DNA of 64,000 nt from Albifimbria verrucaria (lineage: Eukaryota > Ascomycota > Sordariomycetes > Hypocreales > Stachybotryaceae), in NCBI GenBank assembly GCA_020081605.1, contig JAHREC010000029.1:248001-312000 (forward strand). Direction: 5' to 3'. The translations under genes were made by a program, and so were the position numbers. Each line of letters begins with the position of its first letter. The stretch's first letter is position 1. This document shows, piece by piece, positions 1 through 11,417 of this stretch. Under the pieces are notes generated by a model, which was given only the letters and a program-made list of their open reading frames with translations, ran no database searches and was not told the DNA's origin.

Positions 1-1360
1 TATTATGTGCATCTCTTCTAGCCTCCAAACGATGTAAGTGTCGGAGGTCATGCCTGGTAATTAGTTGGCATTACAGTCAGACACCTAGATCGCAGCCATG
101 GCAGACAATATTTACTCATTCAGGGATACGAAGAACTTGGGACTCACGTCTATTGGCAAGGCGCCACTATTACTGGTATCCTACTAAACCTATCGTGATG
201 TGATACATCTTTGATAATGATTATAATAGAGAAGCAAGGCGCAGCTGATATAGCGCCAGCCTATGTCGGCAGACAGCCCAGGAGGGATGGTTTGCATGTG
301 TCGCGTACAGGTTATTGCATGAACCTTGACGCATGCTGCAAAGTTCAGAATCAGCAAGTGACAAGTCAAGCAACCACTGATACCCCTCCAAGTCGAAGCA
401 GCTGTGAGTCGCATATGTCAACTGATAACTCCACATCAAGCGATGTGCAGCCATACGTGCGTGGCCCATGCATGCCTCAGGGCAGGATAAGGAAGTGGCC
501 AATTGGGACTGTATGAAATTAAGTATATGGGAAATCAAGCAAACTAATCCTTGCTGAATGAACGATCGTCTTGTCTGGTTAAATATAGGTATATCAGAAT
601 ATGGATTTTCATTGCTGATGTTAGACGTTGCTTCGAGTACCGCCACGATGGCCGAGGTAGCATGAGGTTGCTACTTACCCTGCAGCTTCGCATACACAAG
701 GAGATCATAGTCATCGTACCCCAACGCCTAGTGCGTACCATTGAGGGGCTACATGGCTTAGGATATCCAACCGAGTCTGCCACTTACATGGTTTGCTCTG
801 AAGCATGACTTGGGAACTTAAGGCGATGCAGGGGTTAAAAGGTGTGCTTATCTGCAGCTGCAGGTATAATTTTACTAACCCACATCAAAAGCTCCATCTA
901 CAAATCTTACTAGTTTGATGTAATCTTAACGCAAACATATCCCTGTTTCAATGTCGCGTAGAAAGCCCCACTCTCAGTACTTTACTAGCGTCTTTGTAGT
1001 TTGAAACCGCCCCGCTTATGCTCTGTACTCCCGTACGCACTTTATTGTTATAGAGTAACGTGCAGCTTTTTGCCTAAGGCACCAACAATGCCCAATGTTC
1101 TAGGCAACCCTCGACCAACTCGTCGCCAAGTCAAACGTTCCAACATCGTGATCGACCAGATACCTAATTCCTCGCCCTTGATGCCTTGCACGAATTCTGC
1201 CCAGCAGGTTTTTGTCGCTACATCGGTAACTATTTAAGCGATACTTTCGTTTTCTCTGCGCATCAGTCGATTTCTTCTCCGCCCACCAGGCTCGCCTTTG
1301 AGCCTATCGATGTCGGTTATAGAGTAATACCGAGAGCATTATCAACAGGAACGCGCAATC
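1..1360. other. No supported gene; one TACTAGCG motif
   Basis: Both strands carry open frames of 60-140 codons but none has coherent composition, intron support or a family match. Two good minus-strand donor sequences (GTAAGT near 690 and 795) do not connect exons longer than about 35 codons. A TACTAGCG motif sits at 983-990; the same word occurs three times at 3096-3198. Confidence 0.4.
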
Positions 1361-1689
1361 ATGAGTGGTCTAGACGACGTTACAAAAGCTGTTATAGCTG
1401 TATGTATGTTAGATCTAAACGTTTAGAACGAGCTGACAACCTGTTTTAGGGGTTCAAGCCGTTGACAAAGGAAGAGGCCGACCGAGTATCGCAATGTGGC
1501 ACCACCAGAAAATGGATCGAAGGAAAAAGTCAAACAGTATCGTGGACACAATCTACGGTACAATTACTTAAGAAGGACGAGTCAATTGACGACTGGAAAG
1601 ATATTCAGATTCTCGGTCGCGATATGAGAGGGTCATTGCCTGTCAACTGTGCGCTTGAGTTTTCGGGAGGCAAAGTACAGGAAACTTAG
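1361..1689 (+). CDS. Small two-exon protein of unknown function, 92 aa
   Basis: Exon 1 (1361-1399) gives 13 residues beginning MSGLDDVTKAVIA. The intron at 1400-1449 has a GTATGT donor, a branch-like CTGAC and a TTTTAG acceptor. Exon 2 (1450-1689) continues in phase 0 to a TAG. The phase closes exactly with no frame break. The protein is hydrophilic and slightly charged, without signal peptide or membrane segment. No family is recognised and no function is proposed. It is convergent with the gene ending at 1744. Confidence 0.6.
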
Positions 1690-1743
1690 TAACAATTTCG
1701 CGTCGAGGGACACCAGCATTTTGAGGACCAAATGAGCATTGCA

Positions 1744-3046
1744 TTAAGCAGCATAGCGGGAATTGAGCTTTGATTTATACAGTTTCTCCCAGATCTGAGC
1801 TGCTCCTCTTCTCCCTAGGGTTAGGCGGATTAATGCTCCCTTGTTTGCATCTTCGAAGTCTGTCATTGTCACACATCGAGTGGCCGATTGTCGGCCATAT
1901 TCGGCTACTTCGTCAACCCGAAGTGGCGACGATTCGAGTGTGGAAGCTGTAAGAGTACCCAGTGTTGGGCGGTATACGTCCGGCAGAGAACCTTGCAGTT
2001 GATTCACAACAGCCCACCAACTGCCTGGTTTCACAACCTCTCGCACGTTTTTATTCACCTCTAAGTGTATACCGAAAAAGAGACTGGCAAGGTGTTGCAC
2101 TGTGTTTGGTTTCACAGTTATGAACATGAAACAGTCGACATTTCCGAGGGAGTCAGTCGGGAAATTCATCCCTATTGAGGCCTTCGTAACGCCCTTATCG
2201 TCGTGTCTCTCTATAGAGCCACTGAGAAGGGGTGGGAAAAGCTTTAGTTCTTCAATGTCTGCACCATAAAACCCTTCTTGTAGAAAAGAAAATTGAATGG
2301 TAGGTGCTCGTGGGACTTCGTAATATATTTGAGAATGGTCTTGAAAAACATCGTTCCCATCCTGTGTGGATACATGTCGTAAATGTTCCACCTGCTCTGT
2401 ATCTTTCTCATTTGGACCTGAGTAGGCTCTTTAATTGACTTCCGCGCTGCAGTACATGATAGATACACTTACGATGGCGTTTGCGGGTTATACCCACACT
2501 CACAATCCGTCCGGCTGACTGCTCAGTAGGTTGTTGCAGTGCCTGATTATGTGGCTGTTGATGGAGGTGTTGATGGAGATGTTGATGTGGTTGCGAGGGC
2601 GGCTGTTGAGAGGGTTGCTGAGGTGGCTGCTGAATCGGTTGTACATCACTGGTCGCCATTTGCTCCATCGTTTCAATAGCCTTGTTATGTGATGTGTGGG
2701 CATGTACTGCATTGACCCTTTGCGCAAGACCTACCTTTTCTTCTATGGGGAGGTCATCAAGTGCAGCAAATTGTTTCTGCCAAGCAGCTTGCCCTCCACT
2801 GTGAGCACTACCCGGTTTACCAATGTGATACGCCAGATATGCTTTATTCCCAGCCGTGAGAAAAATTCGCGCAGTGTTGCAATTGGACGCTGAGTTAAGT
2901 GCGCCTATGGACTGGAGAAGGTTGTATGGGTTACGTTTCGATGTCCATTCTGTAGCGAGAAGCTGAGAAAAAGCCAAGAACAGTGTCTCGACCAGATCTT
3001 TCGCCGGTTCCTTCACCGGTTCCTTGTCAGTCGTGTTCGAAAACAT
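1744..3046 (-). CDS. Two-exon protein with Gln/Pro/His-rich linker, 415 aa, unknown function
   Basis: Exon 1 is 3046-2473, the intron 2472-2418 (55 nt, GTAAGT donor, CAG acceptor), and exon 2 2417-1744; the phase closes without correction. Residues 1-135 form a helical N-terminal part, about 140-180 is a low-complexity Q/P/H linker with repeated QQP and HLHQ units, and a basic RKRHR patch lies at the exon junction. The C-terminal half is ordered, with SWWAVVNQLQG and a basic end (KLYKSKLNSR). Domain-linker-domain architecture with a basic patch would suit a nuclear protein, but that is inference. Three TACTAGCG motifs lie 50-152 bp upstream of its ATG. Confidence 0.75.
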
Positions 3047-3095
3047 CTCAAAGCAAGTGGGTAGATGCCGAGCAAAGAAGGGAGTTGCATTATTT

Positions 3096-3198
3096 TACTA
3101 GCGCTGATTGTTCGCTTACGAGAAATAATCACCAGATGCAATATATTACTAGCGTATGTCGTTAATAAGCAGGAAAAGTGGCAGCAATTTTACTAGCG
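3096..3198. promoter_or_regulatory. Three TACTAGCG motifs upstream of the 3046 gene
   Basis: The octamer TACTAGCG occurs at 3096-3103, 3147-3154 and 3191-3198, all in the same orientation, 51 and 44 bp apart, preceded by AT-rich bases (ATTT or ATAT). All three lie just upstream of the minus-strand gene starting at 3046. A fourth copy is at 983-990. Regular spacing in a promoter suggests a protein-binding site; that is inference. Confidence 0.4.
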
Positions 3199-3199
3199 T

Positions 3200-4440
3200 A
3201 GATCATCTGTCACGTTCCATCATACACATCTGGCCAGCCACCAATATTTGACGCTTTTTAGAGGACTTGCAAGAGACAGGAATTGTTGTATGTATACATC
3301 ACGGAAATGCGCTGGCTTACGTGGGAGCTCGTAGTAGGTAGGAAAGAGCCGCATTCTAGACTGGAATGTATTGTAGTAGCCTATACAATTCCTCTGGGCT
3401 CATTAGCTCTCTTGTGAGAGGAAGACTTCTTTCATAAGAACGCAACAAAGTACCCCGGCAACTTGAGATACGGGTATGACAGTACCTGAGTCAAAGTTGA
3501 GGACGGGGGTTTGGAGGCATATGGCAATTGAGCTAAGATTAAAAGTCCGGATCTACAGTGGATCAAAATATGCAGGCATACCTACTGTATGCGTTGAGGT
3601 TGTGGGATAGCAAAATGGTTGTCGCACGTACACATACATTCATGCAAAAGTGCTTTATGAGACTCTATGTTACAACTTCGTATGTATATTACTATAAAAC
3701 TGGTGTTCATTCGAAGATGTTGCTGTTATGCCTGGTATATTAGTTAATGGATATATAACTAACACAAAGCAGGCTCGGATATGGTCCACGATTGCTGATA
3801 TAACAGCATGCGCGTTGTCGCTATAATTGTTAATAGCACATACAGTAGGGAGTGAATGCTCGATTGGTCGCTGGCGTCTCAATGTGGAGGGTGTGTTGAT
3901 CTGGAAACCGTGTTGGCTACTAATTCTGGACCCATGCCGAGTTGGCCTTGCGCGATGCGGCCACTTCATGATCCATGTAGGAGCTGGCAGGTTTCTTCCA
4001 GGATGTTTGAGTTCTCTCTCCCGGACATGCAGATTTCCTCTGTTGGTCGATGGGTCGATCAAGGGAAGGGGATCGGACAACATGATCAATGACACCCCAC
4101 TGCGTAAAAGGTTTTCTTCGTATGGTACGCATAGCATGTATAAGAATGGACGGTTTCTTCTTCAATTGATTTACATTCACCTCCTTACCATTTGCAGTAG
4201 TGTACTACTTGTCACCAAAATTCAATCACTAAATTACATCAAAGCACCATCAATTCTGCCTCGGAACACGTTTTGATCCCATACGGAACTTCAAATCTCG
4301 TGTATGTCTACTGTACACTTGCCTATCACATAACTAATGTGACGAAGTAGCCCGAAGTACTTATTCTACAGTTTCAGTACGCTGTGAGTCCAATCATCAT
4401 CAAATAGAGTGAAGTTATAGTCGAGTTAACACACTTAGAG
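3200..4440. other. No confident gene
   Basis: Long open frames overlap on opposite strands at 3827-4276 (plus, about 150 codons, no ATG start) and 3670-4180 (minus, two frames). Neither shows splice sites, a domain or a clear start, so I could not choose between them. Confidence 0.3.
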
Positions 4441-4466
4441 TCTTATTCACAGCAAGCACAGTCAAC

Positions 4467-4692
4467 ATGGAGAACGGTGACAAGACGTCACAGTCACAGT
4501 CCAATAAGCCACAGCCTCAGCCCAAACCACGACCACAATCTCCCCAACCATGCCTAAGCCATCGGAAGAAGGGAACATAAAGTTCATACGGTAATTGGAG
4601 GTGTCAAGGTACAGACTACCCTGTACGAGCCTGACAATTTGGAGATCCTTGTAACAGACCGAGCCAATGGGGACTCTATCAAATTACATTAA
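4467..4692 (+). CDS. Small protein with Gln/Pro-rich N-terminus, 74 aa, one frame break
   Basis: The ATG at 4467 opens a hydrophilic stretch with KPQPQPKPRPQSPQP. The frame breaks at a GGG run near 4568. With one G fewer the frame continues through TVIGGVKVQTTLYEPDNLEI, a regular hydrophobic/polar alternation typical of a beta-rich fold, to a TAA at 4690-4692, and total length is then an exact multiple of three. No family is recognised. Either the extra G is a sequencing error or this is a young pseudogene. Confidence 0.45.
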
Positions 4693-4965
4693 TGTCATTT
4701 GAATATGTTTTTGCCAGACAAATCAAGCTAGTTGTAGCTAATCCAACATGTTCAAAGCCCTTCACGTGTCCCAATTTAAGTTCATTGTCAATAACAACTT
4801 CTATGGGGCTTACCCATCAAAGCACGACTGTACTGGATACGGAAGTCACGTGTCAGGGGACTGTATCACTTGTGTCTTAATAATCAGTCGTCAGCATCAT
4901 CGCATTTGCGACAGTTCACCTCGATTTATCAAGACAGTGGTCCATGTTCTGCATTTTCTCGAACG

Positions 4966-4973
4966 TATAAAAG
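4966..4973 (+). promoter_or_regulatory. TATA box for the 5027 gene
   Basis: TATAAAAG lies 61 nt upstream of the ATG at 5027, followed by a short leader containing CACCAAATATC. The spacing suits a fungal core promoter. Confidence 0.6.
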
Positions 4974-5026
4974 TCAGGACACCCCCATCAGCGTCTTATA
5001 CAACCAAAATCACCAAATATCATACT

Positions 5027-5741
5027 ATGTCTGTCCTTAAATGCGTCGACGAAGAATTTTGCAACGAAATAAAAAGCTTACATGTTCCGGACGACCTCAA
5101 GCCGGTTCAAGGACAGGAGAACCTTATGCATCAAGAAAATGAAACAGCGCAAGGGAGATACAGGGAGCTTCTCAGAAAAACGGTAATCCAAATTCACACC
5201 AACTCAAAGCCATTTTATTAATCTAGCTTAAAGCTTCTCAATGGTCTTAAGTATGCTGAATCCCATACTTTCCGGGTTGGCCGCGTATCCAATGCCACGT
5301 ACATTAGGATAAAAAAGGGGTTATTTGAGTCCTGGACGCGATGAGATTCTTTTGCTACGTGTTGTTCGCTTCTCACAAGACGACCTCACCCTCAAGAAAG
5401 TACAAGAGGAGGAAACACAAGAGGAGATAATATCGGAGGAGAAATCACCTAAGAAGAATGCACCTAAGGAGAAAGCATCGAAGGAGAAATCACCTGAAGA
5501 GAAAGCATTGGACCAGCCGTCAGATTCCTCGGGCGAACAAAACGCGGACAAACTTATCGAAGCTGCAATAAGCGTTTGGCTCCGTGCTCATGACGCGTCC
5601 ACAAAATACGAGCCAGGAATCGCTGATTCTATAACACTTGGCCCTCAACAGATAATCTTTGTAGAAGAAGGCGAGATTGATGTGATAGTATTTAAACTTA
5701 GCAGACAACGGGAGATTGTAAAAGTCACCCAAACTAATTAA
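5027..5741 (+). CDS. Protein with Lys/Glu repeat linker, 220 aa, unknown function
   Basis: Exon 1 is 5027-5182; the intron 5183-5233 (51 nt) has a GTAATC donor and AAG acceptor; exon 2 runs to 5741. Exon 2 contains a run of six A followed by four G near 5311-5320 where one base must be removed to keep frame; after that the length is exactly 221 codons. An N-terminal ordered part leads into a charged repeat (KSPKKNAPKEKASKEKSPEE), then a short globular C-terminus. It reads convergently with the long minus-strand gene, overlapping its 3' end by 8 bp. No family is recognised. Confidence 0.6.
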
Positions 5742-8700
5742 AACTTTTCGTAAGTTCTTCTACAGTCGCAAAGGCAGGATCATTAATCCATGCCGATATT
5801 GAATCTGCATTCTTGAGCCAATCATCCATGAAAGCCATGTTGCCACCAAGAAGTGTCAAATCCGTGTTGTCAAGATCAAATATTGGATCTGAAACCTTAG
5901 GCGTGTTTGCTGCGTCATTGTCAAGTTGGCCAAGCGACGAGGGCCCCGTTGCTGGAACTGTGCCTCCCTCTAGGTCATGCCTTTCAAACTGGGATGGCAG
6001 CATGAGTTGTTCCGGGTGTGTTTGGGGCTGCAAGCCCGGCAAACCATCTCCTGGCAACCATGCTATTGCATTTGCTGGCGGATTCAAAGGGTTGGTATTC
6101 TGTACATGCCTTGGAGTCGACACTGGTATATACTCAGAGGACCTTCTAGCATCCTTCCAACGTGCATGCTGATCCCGAGATAATAGCTTATCCAGTCCAG
6201 GAAGGGTAATTTTTCGGCTCGAAATGCGTGGAGGACACGACGGACGGAGGCTACCTCCACTCGGCGCAAGTGAAGCCTCATTATTAGGTGACGGAAGAGG
6301 TTGGCTTAAGCTTCGAGGTGGTCTAGATTGCATTCCAAAATCCTGAGCGAGAAAATTCCTCAAACTGGGAAGAGCCGCGTCACTAGCAGGCGATGTAGGC
6401 CCTCTACCGAATGGATGACCTCCAAGCTCTGTCTCAGCAGTAGGAGTGGCCGCGAGCGTATTCAATGAAGCCATGTTGCACTCGTGATCTTGGTGCCGGG
6501 TTACTTCGTCGATAGAAATCGGGATCTCGTCGATAGAAATCGGGATCCTGAGTGAGCTGTTATGAGAGTCGTGGGTTGACCATGGGGCATCGAGAAATGC
6601 TGGATGACGAAGTTCGTTTATATGAAGCCTATAGTCATTTTCAACCGAATCCATCGCGACATAATCACTAGTTATTGCTTCCTTATTGTAACCAGGAGGT
6701 TTAGAGTGTTCGTTTGCGCTGGAGCGGTCTTCGCGAACCGGCGTACACCTACTGCCAGCCCTGGTTTGTGTTACAGGTGTTCCGGACTGTATATGATGTC
6801 GTCCGGCGGATTGATTCGTAGCAGACAGGTGGTTGGTTGGAGGGGTATGATACTCAGAGCTTCCATGCTCCGAAGTTTCCATGAAAGGCTCACTGGGAAC
6901 TTCTGTATTCCCAACTTCCATTTGATGCACAGGCGTTGTTATTCTGTTCTCGACATAATCGCTCTCGGACACACAATCGTGCTGAAGTATGACAGATGAG
7001 CTGTTCACATCGGCGTTTCCTCGGCATGTGTCTGGTGTTCAGTCGTCAGAATGCCACCATTGGCATCAGCTCTGGCAGAAGTATTAGTTGGGCCACACTC
7101 CTGTTCCTCAACTTGGCGCTGCCTCAGTGACACAACAGAAGAAGTTTTGACCATGTCCGTCGGTGGGTTATGGCAATGGGAGGTGGGCAGTTGGAGCATA
7201 TTGTGAGATGATCGAGAGTGCTCTTCGCCGTTCATAGGTGAGCTTGGGCGAGTGATGTTGGGGATATCGTCTCGCATATTTATTCCTGGTGGCTGATCCG
7301 ATAAGACTGAGGCTAATCTCATACGTTCCTCACTCTGGTGCTGTCTGGACAAGGCAGGGCTATGGATATATGGGGTTGGTGTTGATGGAGAAAACTCTTC
7401 GCCATCTCCTTGTTCATCATTGACCGCAGAGTTTGTGTGAGACGTTGTAGAGTTTTCATTTCCACGTCGGTTTCCATCGGATGGTCACTCATCCTCATGT
7501 CATTGCCTTGTGATGCTTGGGGTGAACCCAAGTCAGGAGCAGGTGAGTTGGTGTCATGACCCTCACTGGGTAGTCGTCCAGGTAACGCAGCAGAGGTAAT
7601 CGATCGGCCGTGATTATGGGAAATCGGTGGTTCGGGCGCGTTGCGAGATGATGGGATATCATTCCCTTCGTCGTCCTGTATGTCGGTAGCTCGGGAGCTT
7701 GGCGAATGAGAATATCTGGATAGGCCGCTTAATACTTGCTCGCTTGATGGATGACTGAATGTTGGAACGTTGTTGTCGGTATCTTGAAGCGTTGAAGAGA
7801 CACTTAGAACAGAGCATTGCTCTGACATACCATGGCCATCTGATAAGTCCGATGTTGCAACCCTCTCATGTTGTGTCTTTACTCGTTTAGAGGCTTTGGT
7901 TCCGTCATTGTGGGGAGGCTGTCCAGTTTGTCGCTTCTGACAGCTCTGTTGGTCATCTGTGGGCTCCTGGTCGTCTAACGGGATTTCGCCTGGGACTTTT
8001 CTCTCAGACTTGGGCGTATCAGGGAATAGTGTGAGCTCGAGCTTCCAAGATGGATTCTCTAAGGAGAGATCAAAATTTCCAAGAGCTGTGAAGCCAACTT
8101 CAGTGCAAAGATCTTGAAAGGTACTTGGTCTGTTAGCAACCGCGGGTGTTTTGACCTTGCATTGCTTACCTTGATGATTTGAAGGAACTCAATAATGCAA
8201 TTGGATGATATATGTAGTTGGTGGATGGATCAAGCTTTTGGGACATCTCCAGAACTGGATTACATAGGTCCTTTACGACAAGTTCTACTATTCGAACCCA
8301 ATCGGACTGAAGGTGTGGCCGAAAGTATGTATAAAATGGCCTGACTAAAGCCGGTACATGTTAGCTGTGATCATGACGTTATGGGCAGTGCAATATACCG
8401 GTCGCCGCATAAAAGACATGCAGTCCTCCCTCCCGATCTCATAACACACCCTATTCGTAATAGCCATTATAAGGAGTGCCTCATTTCTAGGATGGTACCG
8501 AACATCGGACCCTTTCCCACTGACCCAGCTGAAATGCCACAAGCAACCGGCAAAATTTCTCAGAATTTTGCTTATTTTCGATGCTTCTTTGGCCTTCTTT
8601 GTCGTAGTCTTCCATATAATACGACCCAGCTCGTTATGATCGCTCGTTTGTCTCTCGAGGTTCAGAAGGCAAGAGGAAATATCAATTTCCAAGTCCAATT

Positions 8701-9419
8701 TATGAAACTCCGAGATGTGCGGCAACTCAGCTAATATGGAGGAGACTACCCGTTTAGCAGTCCGAGCGAGCGGGTCATTTTCAATCTCGTTACCGGTGTC
8801 TTCATTGCCATCACCCTCGTCGTTGTCACCCTCATCGTCGTCACCCTCGTCCTCGTCGTTGTCGCCCTCGTCCTCGTCGTTGTCGCCCTCGTCCTCGTCG
8901 TTGTTATCCACTTCTTGGCCGGCATTGTCATCGATATTCTCTTCGTAATTTCTATCGTTCTCCTCGTTATCTCTTCCCTCACTCGCATCGCTCTCCCTTG
9001 GAGTAGCGGCCCACTCGTTACAAAGACGAACAAACACGTCTTCAGCTTTTAACCTGCACGATCTTGCTGTTGAGCGCGACTCCTCGGTCTCACTACAGCA
9101 TGTCAATATGGAGCGAGATCAGAGACTGAGAAACATACGGATAATTCCCAACAACCCATTTTCCGGCCTGGAAAATGCGAAGCCGAATGTCGAATAGCGT
9201 TCGGCATTTGGTGCAACACGGGAAGTTCGTAAGGAAGACTAAAAGCACTGGGTCATGCGATGGTATCGGTAGCTTGGTGCAATGTAGGCGGGCGACAAGG
9301 CAATGCCTGTTAATACGAACAAAAACAATAAGACAATAGCCATCATCCACTTCAAAAATGGCGTATTTGGCAACAACTGTACTGAAATTGGGAACTAGGT
9401 AAATCTTGAGACTCTCCAT
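5734..9419 (-). CDS. Very long protein with acidic repeat and disordered C-terminal half, 1180 aa, unknown function
   Basis: Four exons: 9419-9139, 9092-8399, 8344-8170 and 8123-5734. Introns start with GTATGT, GTATAT and GTAAGC; the second has a GCTAAC branch and TTTAG acceptor. Three single bases are missing: in TTTT near 8333, AAAA near 7456 and AAA near 7023. Adding them makes all phases close at 1181 codons. Domains in order: an N-terminal Cys-containing region (about 1-95); an acidic low-complexity stretch of NDEDEGD units (about 120-165); a helical domain with conserved-looking Trp and Phe (about 180-360); a basic KASKRVK patch; then about 650 Ser/Pro-rich, probably disordered residues. 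It looks like a nuclear scaffold or regulator, but no family is recognised. Read uncorrected, it would be mistaken for four or five genes. Confidence 0.65.
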
Positions 9420-9536
9420 GTTGTGCCGAGATGTGAGAGCCTAGATTCCGTTATGGCATGACGGACATAGGAGGAGGCTGTGTGGGTGTTGGGTGTGTCT
9501 GGAGCAAATCTTGTCAATTTCATTCAATTTCATCAA

Positions 9537-9587
9537 AGGGGCGTGTGCTTTTTGATTTTTGGCAAAAATCAAAACGTCAACGCCCCT
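9537..9587. repeat. Nested inverted repeat (51 bp)
   Basis: AGGGGCGT at 9537-9544 pairs with ACGCCCCT at 9580-9587. Inside lies TTTTGATTTTT, GGC, AAAAATCAAAA, a perfect 11-bp stem with a 3-nt loop. It lies in a non-coding stretch between a minus-strand start and a plus-strand gene. It may be a small transposon relic or transcribed hairpin. Confidence 0.6.
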
Positions 9588-9961
9588 GCTCGGCAAACGT
9601 TCGGCAAAATATGACTTTGGATTTTTGTTTATTTTTCATGCCATAATCTATTGGTTAGGAAACTTCTGGGGCTGTTCGATCGCCACAACCCCTGCATGTT
9701 TTATTGATACCAGCCTCCACTTCCGATGCTTCTTTCGGCCGTCCAATTTGTCGTATCAGAAACATATATGCTCCTCGTGCATCTTGCCCCAGACTCCCTC
9801 TGTCAGCACGGGTCGTAACATCTACCTCCTCATCTTCTGACAATCCTGTCCCTGTTTCTGTCCATCCTTAGGATTTCTATATGATTTGGTACCGTTTCCA
9901 TCCCCATTTCATTCAAACTCCCACTTCAATTAATCGCTGTTGCCGTAATGGGCCGCCCACG

Positions 9962-10303
9962 ATGAGGGAGGAGCTTGTCAAATCTCACACCAAGATTGCA
10001 CTCGAGCAATTGGAAACACATGGATCTATCAGCGACAGTTCTGTAGAATCCTTGAGATCAGCACTGGACGACGTTATCAAGCACTCGACCACCACAACTA
10101 TCTCGTCAGCCCTAGCTTGCTACGCGGATGCGCAGAAACACAATGAGAATTGCGAAAATTCAACAGCACTTGCAAACGCAGCGAGCATAATAAAAGGTTT
10201 CCATGCCCAGATGCTGGAACAGACTCAAGGACTACAAGGGCAAAAGAGTTGCCATAGCGACATGTGGAAGTCGAAGTTGATGAAAATAACCAAACTGACA
10301 TAA
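9962..10303 (+). CDS. Small helical protein, 113 aa, unknown function
   Basis: The frame is open upstream but the first credible ATG is at 9962 (MREELVKSHTKIALEQLETH). The product is Ser/Thr- and Glu-rich with several amphipathic helices and no signal or membrane segment. Single exon, no frame break. It is the first of seven plus-strand genes up to 20505. The gene ahead is divergent, so its promoter lies in 9420-9960. No family is recognised. Confidence 0.5.
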   Translation: MREELVKSHTKIALEQLETHGSISDSSVESLRSALDDVIKHSTTTTISSALACYADAQKHNENCENSTALANAASIIKGFHAQMLEQTQGLQGQKSCHSDMWKSKLMKITKLT

Positions 10304-10584
10304 AACCCCATGGACGTATGTTGTATTGATTCATTGTCCCATACTCATCATTGACTACTTTGGCATTGCCTGCCATCCCGTCTCCACTTGATGTCTGACC
10401 GTCATGCCCTAGAGATAATGTGATGGTTGCTATTACCTGAATTAGAACCTGATATACTGCCCAAGAAACTTTGCATGACGTTCCAAAGCTGTAGTACCAC
10501 TGAGGTGGCGGTTGAGGCGGATGTTACGTTTAAGCATATATGCCGCTGCCCAGTCCCAGCTCGAGCCCTCCTCCTCCTCTCCCC

Positions 10585-10946
10585 ATGATGCACTGGCAAT
10601 CTTCTATCAATTATTCCTGTTGCTTCAGGATGATGACACAAGCCATAATATCTATCTTGCGATCAGCCATGGTCCGAATGGGACTGATGACTGCCACACC
10701 ACACCATCTCAGGAACCCGGTAGTCGTCAGCTGGCTCAATATTTTATGCTCCATAACACTCCTGCTTATTGCGATAAATCCTCTGGTACGTCTAAATACG
10801 AGCTCTCAAAAACAGTGCTGACGAGCCTACAGATGCTTTGTGGTGGGGATAGCAGGGGTAGCAGGGAATGGGGAGGGGGGACTAGGAAGCCAGATGGACA
10901 AGTGCTTGTGTTGGCTGGACCAGGCGTAACCAAAACGAGAAAATAA
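10585..10946 (+). CDS. Small membrane protein, 104 aa, two exons
   Basis: Exon 1 is 10585-10785 and exon 2 10833-10946. The 47-nt intron has GTACGT, a GTGCTGACG branch region and CTACAG; the phase is 0 on both sides. Residues 43-67 contain VVVSWLNILCSITLLLIAIN, a single strong membrane segment, ending at the intron. The C-terminal 37 residues are Gly-rich and basic. A CT-rich leader (TCCTCCTCCTCTCCCC) precedes the ATG, as in fungal promoters. A longer open frame over the same bases (from about 10512) has no intron or membrane logic. Function unknown. Confidence 0.5.
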
Positions 10947-11417
10947 TTGGAGCCATAAGACCATGGCTGGACAGATCACCGCTAGCCCCCAGCTTGGTCT
11001 CGGGGAAGCTATCCGTCCCAAGATGCCTCGATATCGTGCTTGTAGCGGTGGTACTATTAGCGGATCGATTGCAACATTTGCTATTAGAGCTGAAGCTAGA
11101 GCTAAACTAAGCTTGGACAGTATGAAGCATTTCACCTTCCCTACGTCTACCAATGTGGGGATTGATGATCAGTCGTAATATTGCTTCTTCAAATCATGCC
11201 AAGTTGGGTACATATTGCGTCGGGGAATCCCTCGGGCTACTACTACTGAACCAACAGGGAGTTACATATATCCCACGGTCTTCCTCCTTTGCCAACCGTA
11301 TCATCTGCAGGCTTGTCCGGCTTGCACCGATCTACGTGAACTCGCGCGCGTCACCTTTTTCTTGTTTCACCGAGTCTGTTTTCGCGCCCCTTCCCGACTC
11401 ATCTACTTCCTGGTACA

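Noticed and set aside
8715..9033. Ser-rich plus frame and Thr/Arg-rich minus frame across the acidic repeat
   Set aside because: They are other-frame readings of the Asp/Glu-repeat codons in the 5734-9419 gene.
10827..11178. Hydrophobic minus frame (108 codons) and opposing plus ATG frame at 10963
   Set aside because: Neither has a good start plus splice or domain support; the minus frame begins without ATG and the plus frame is low complexity.
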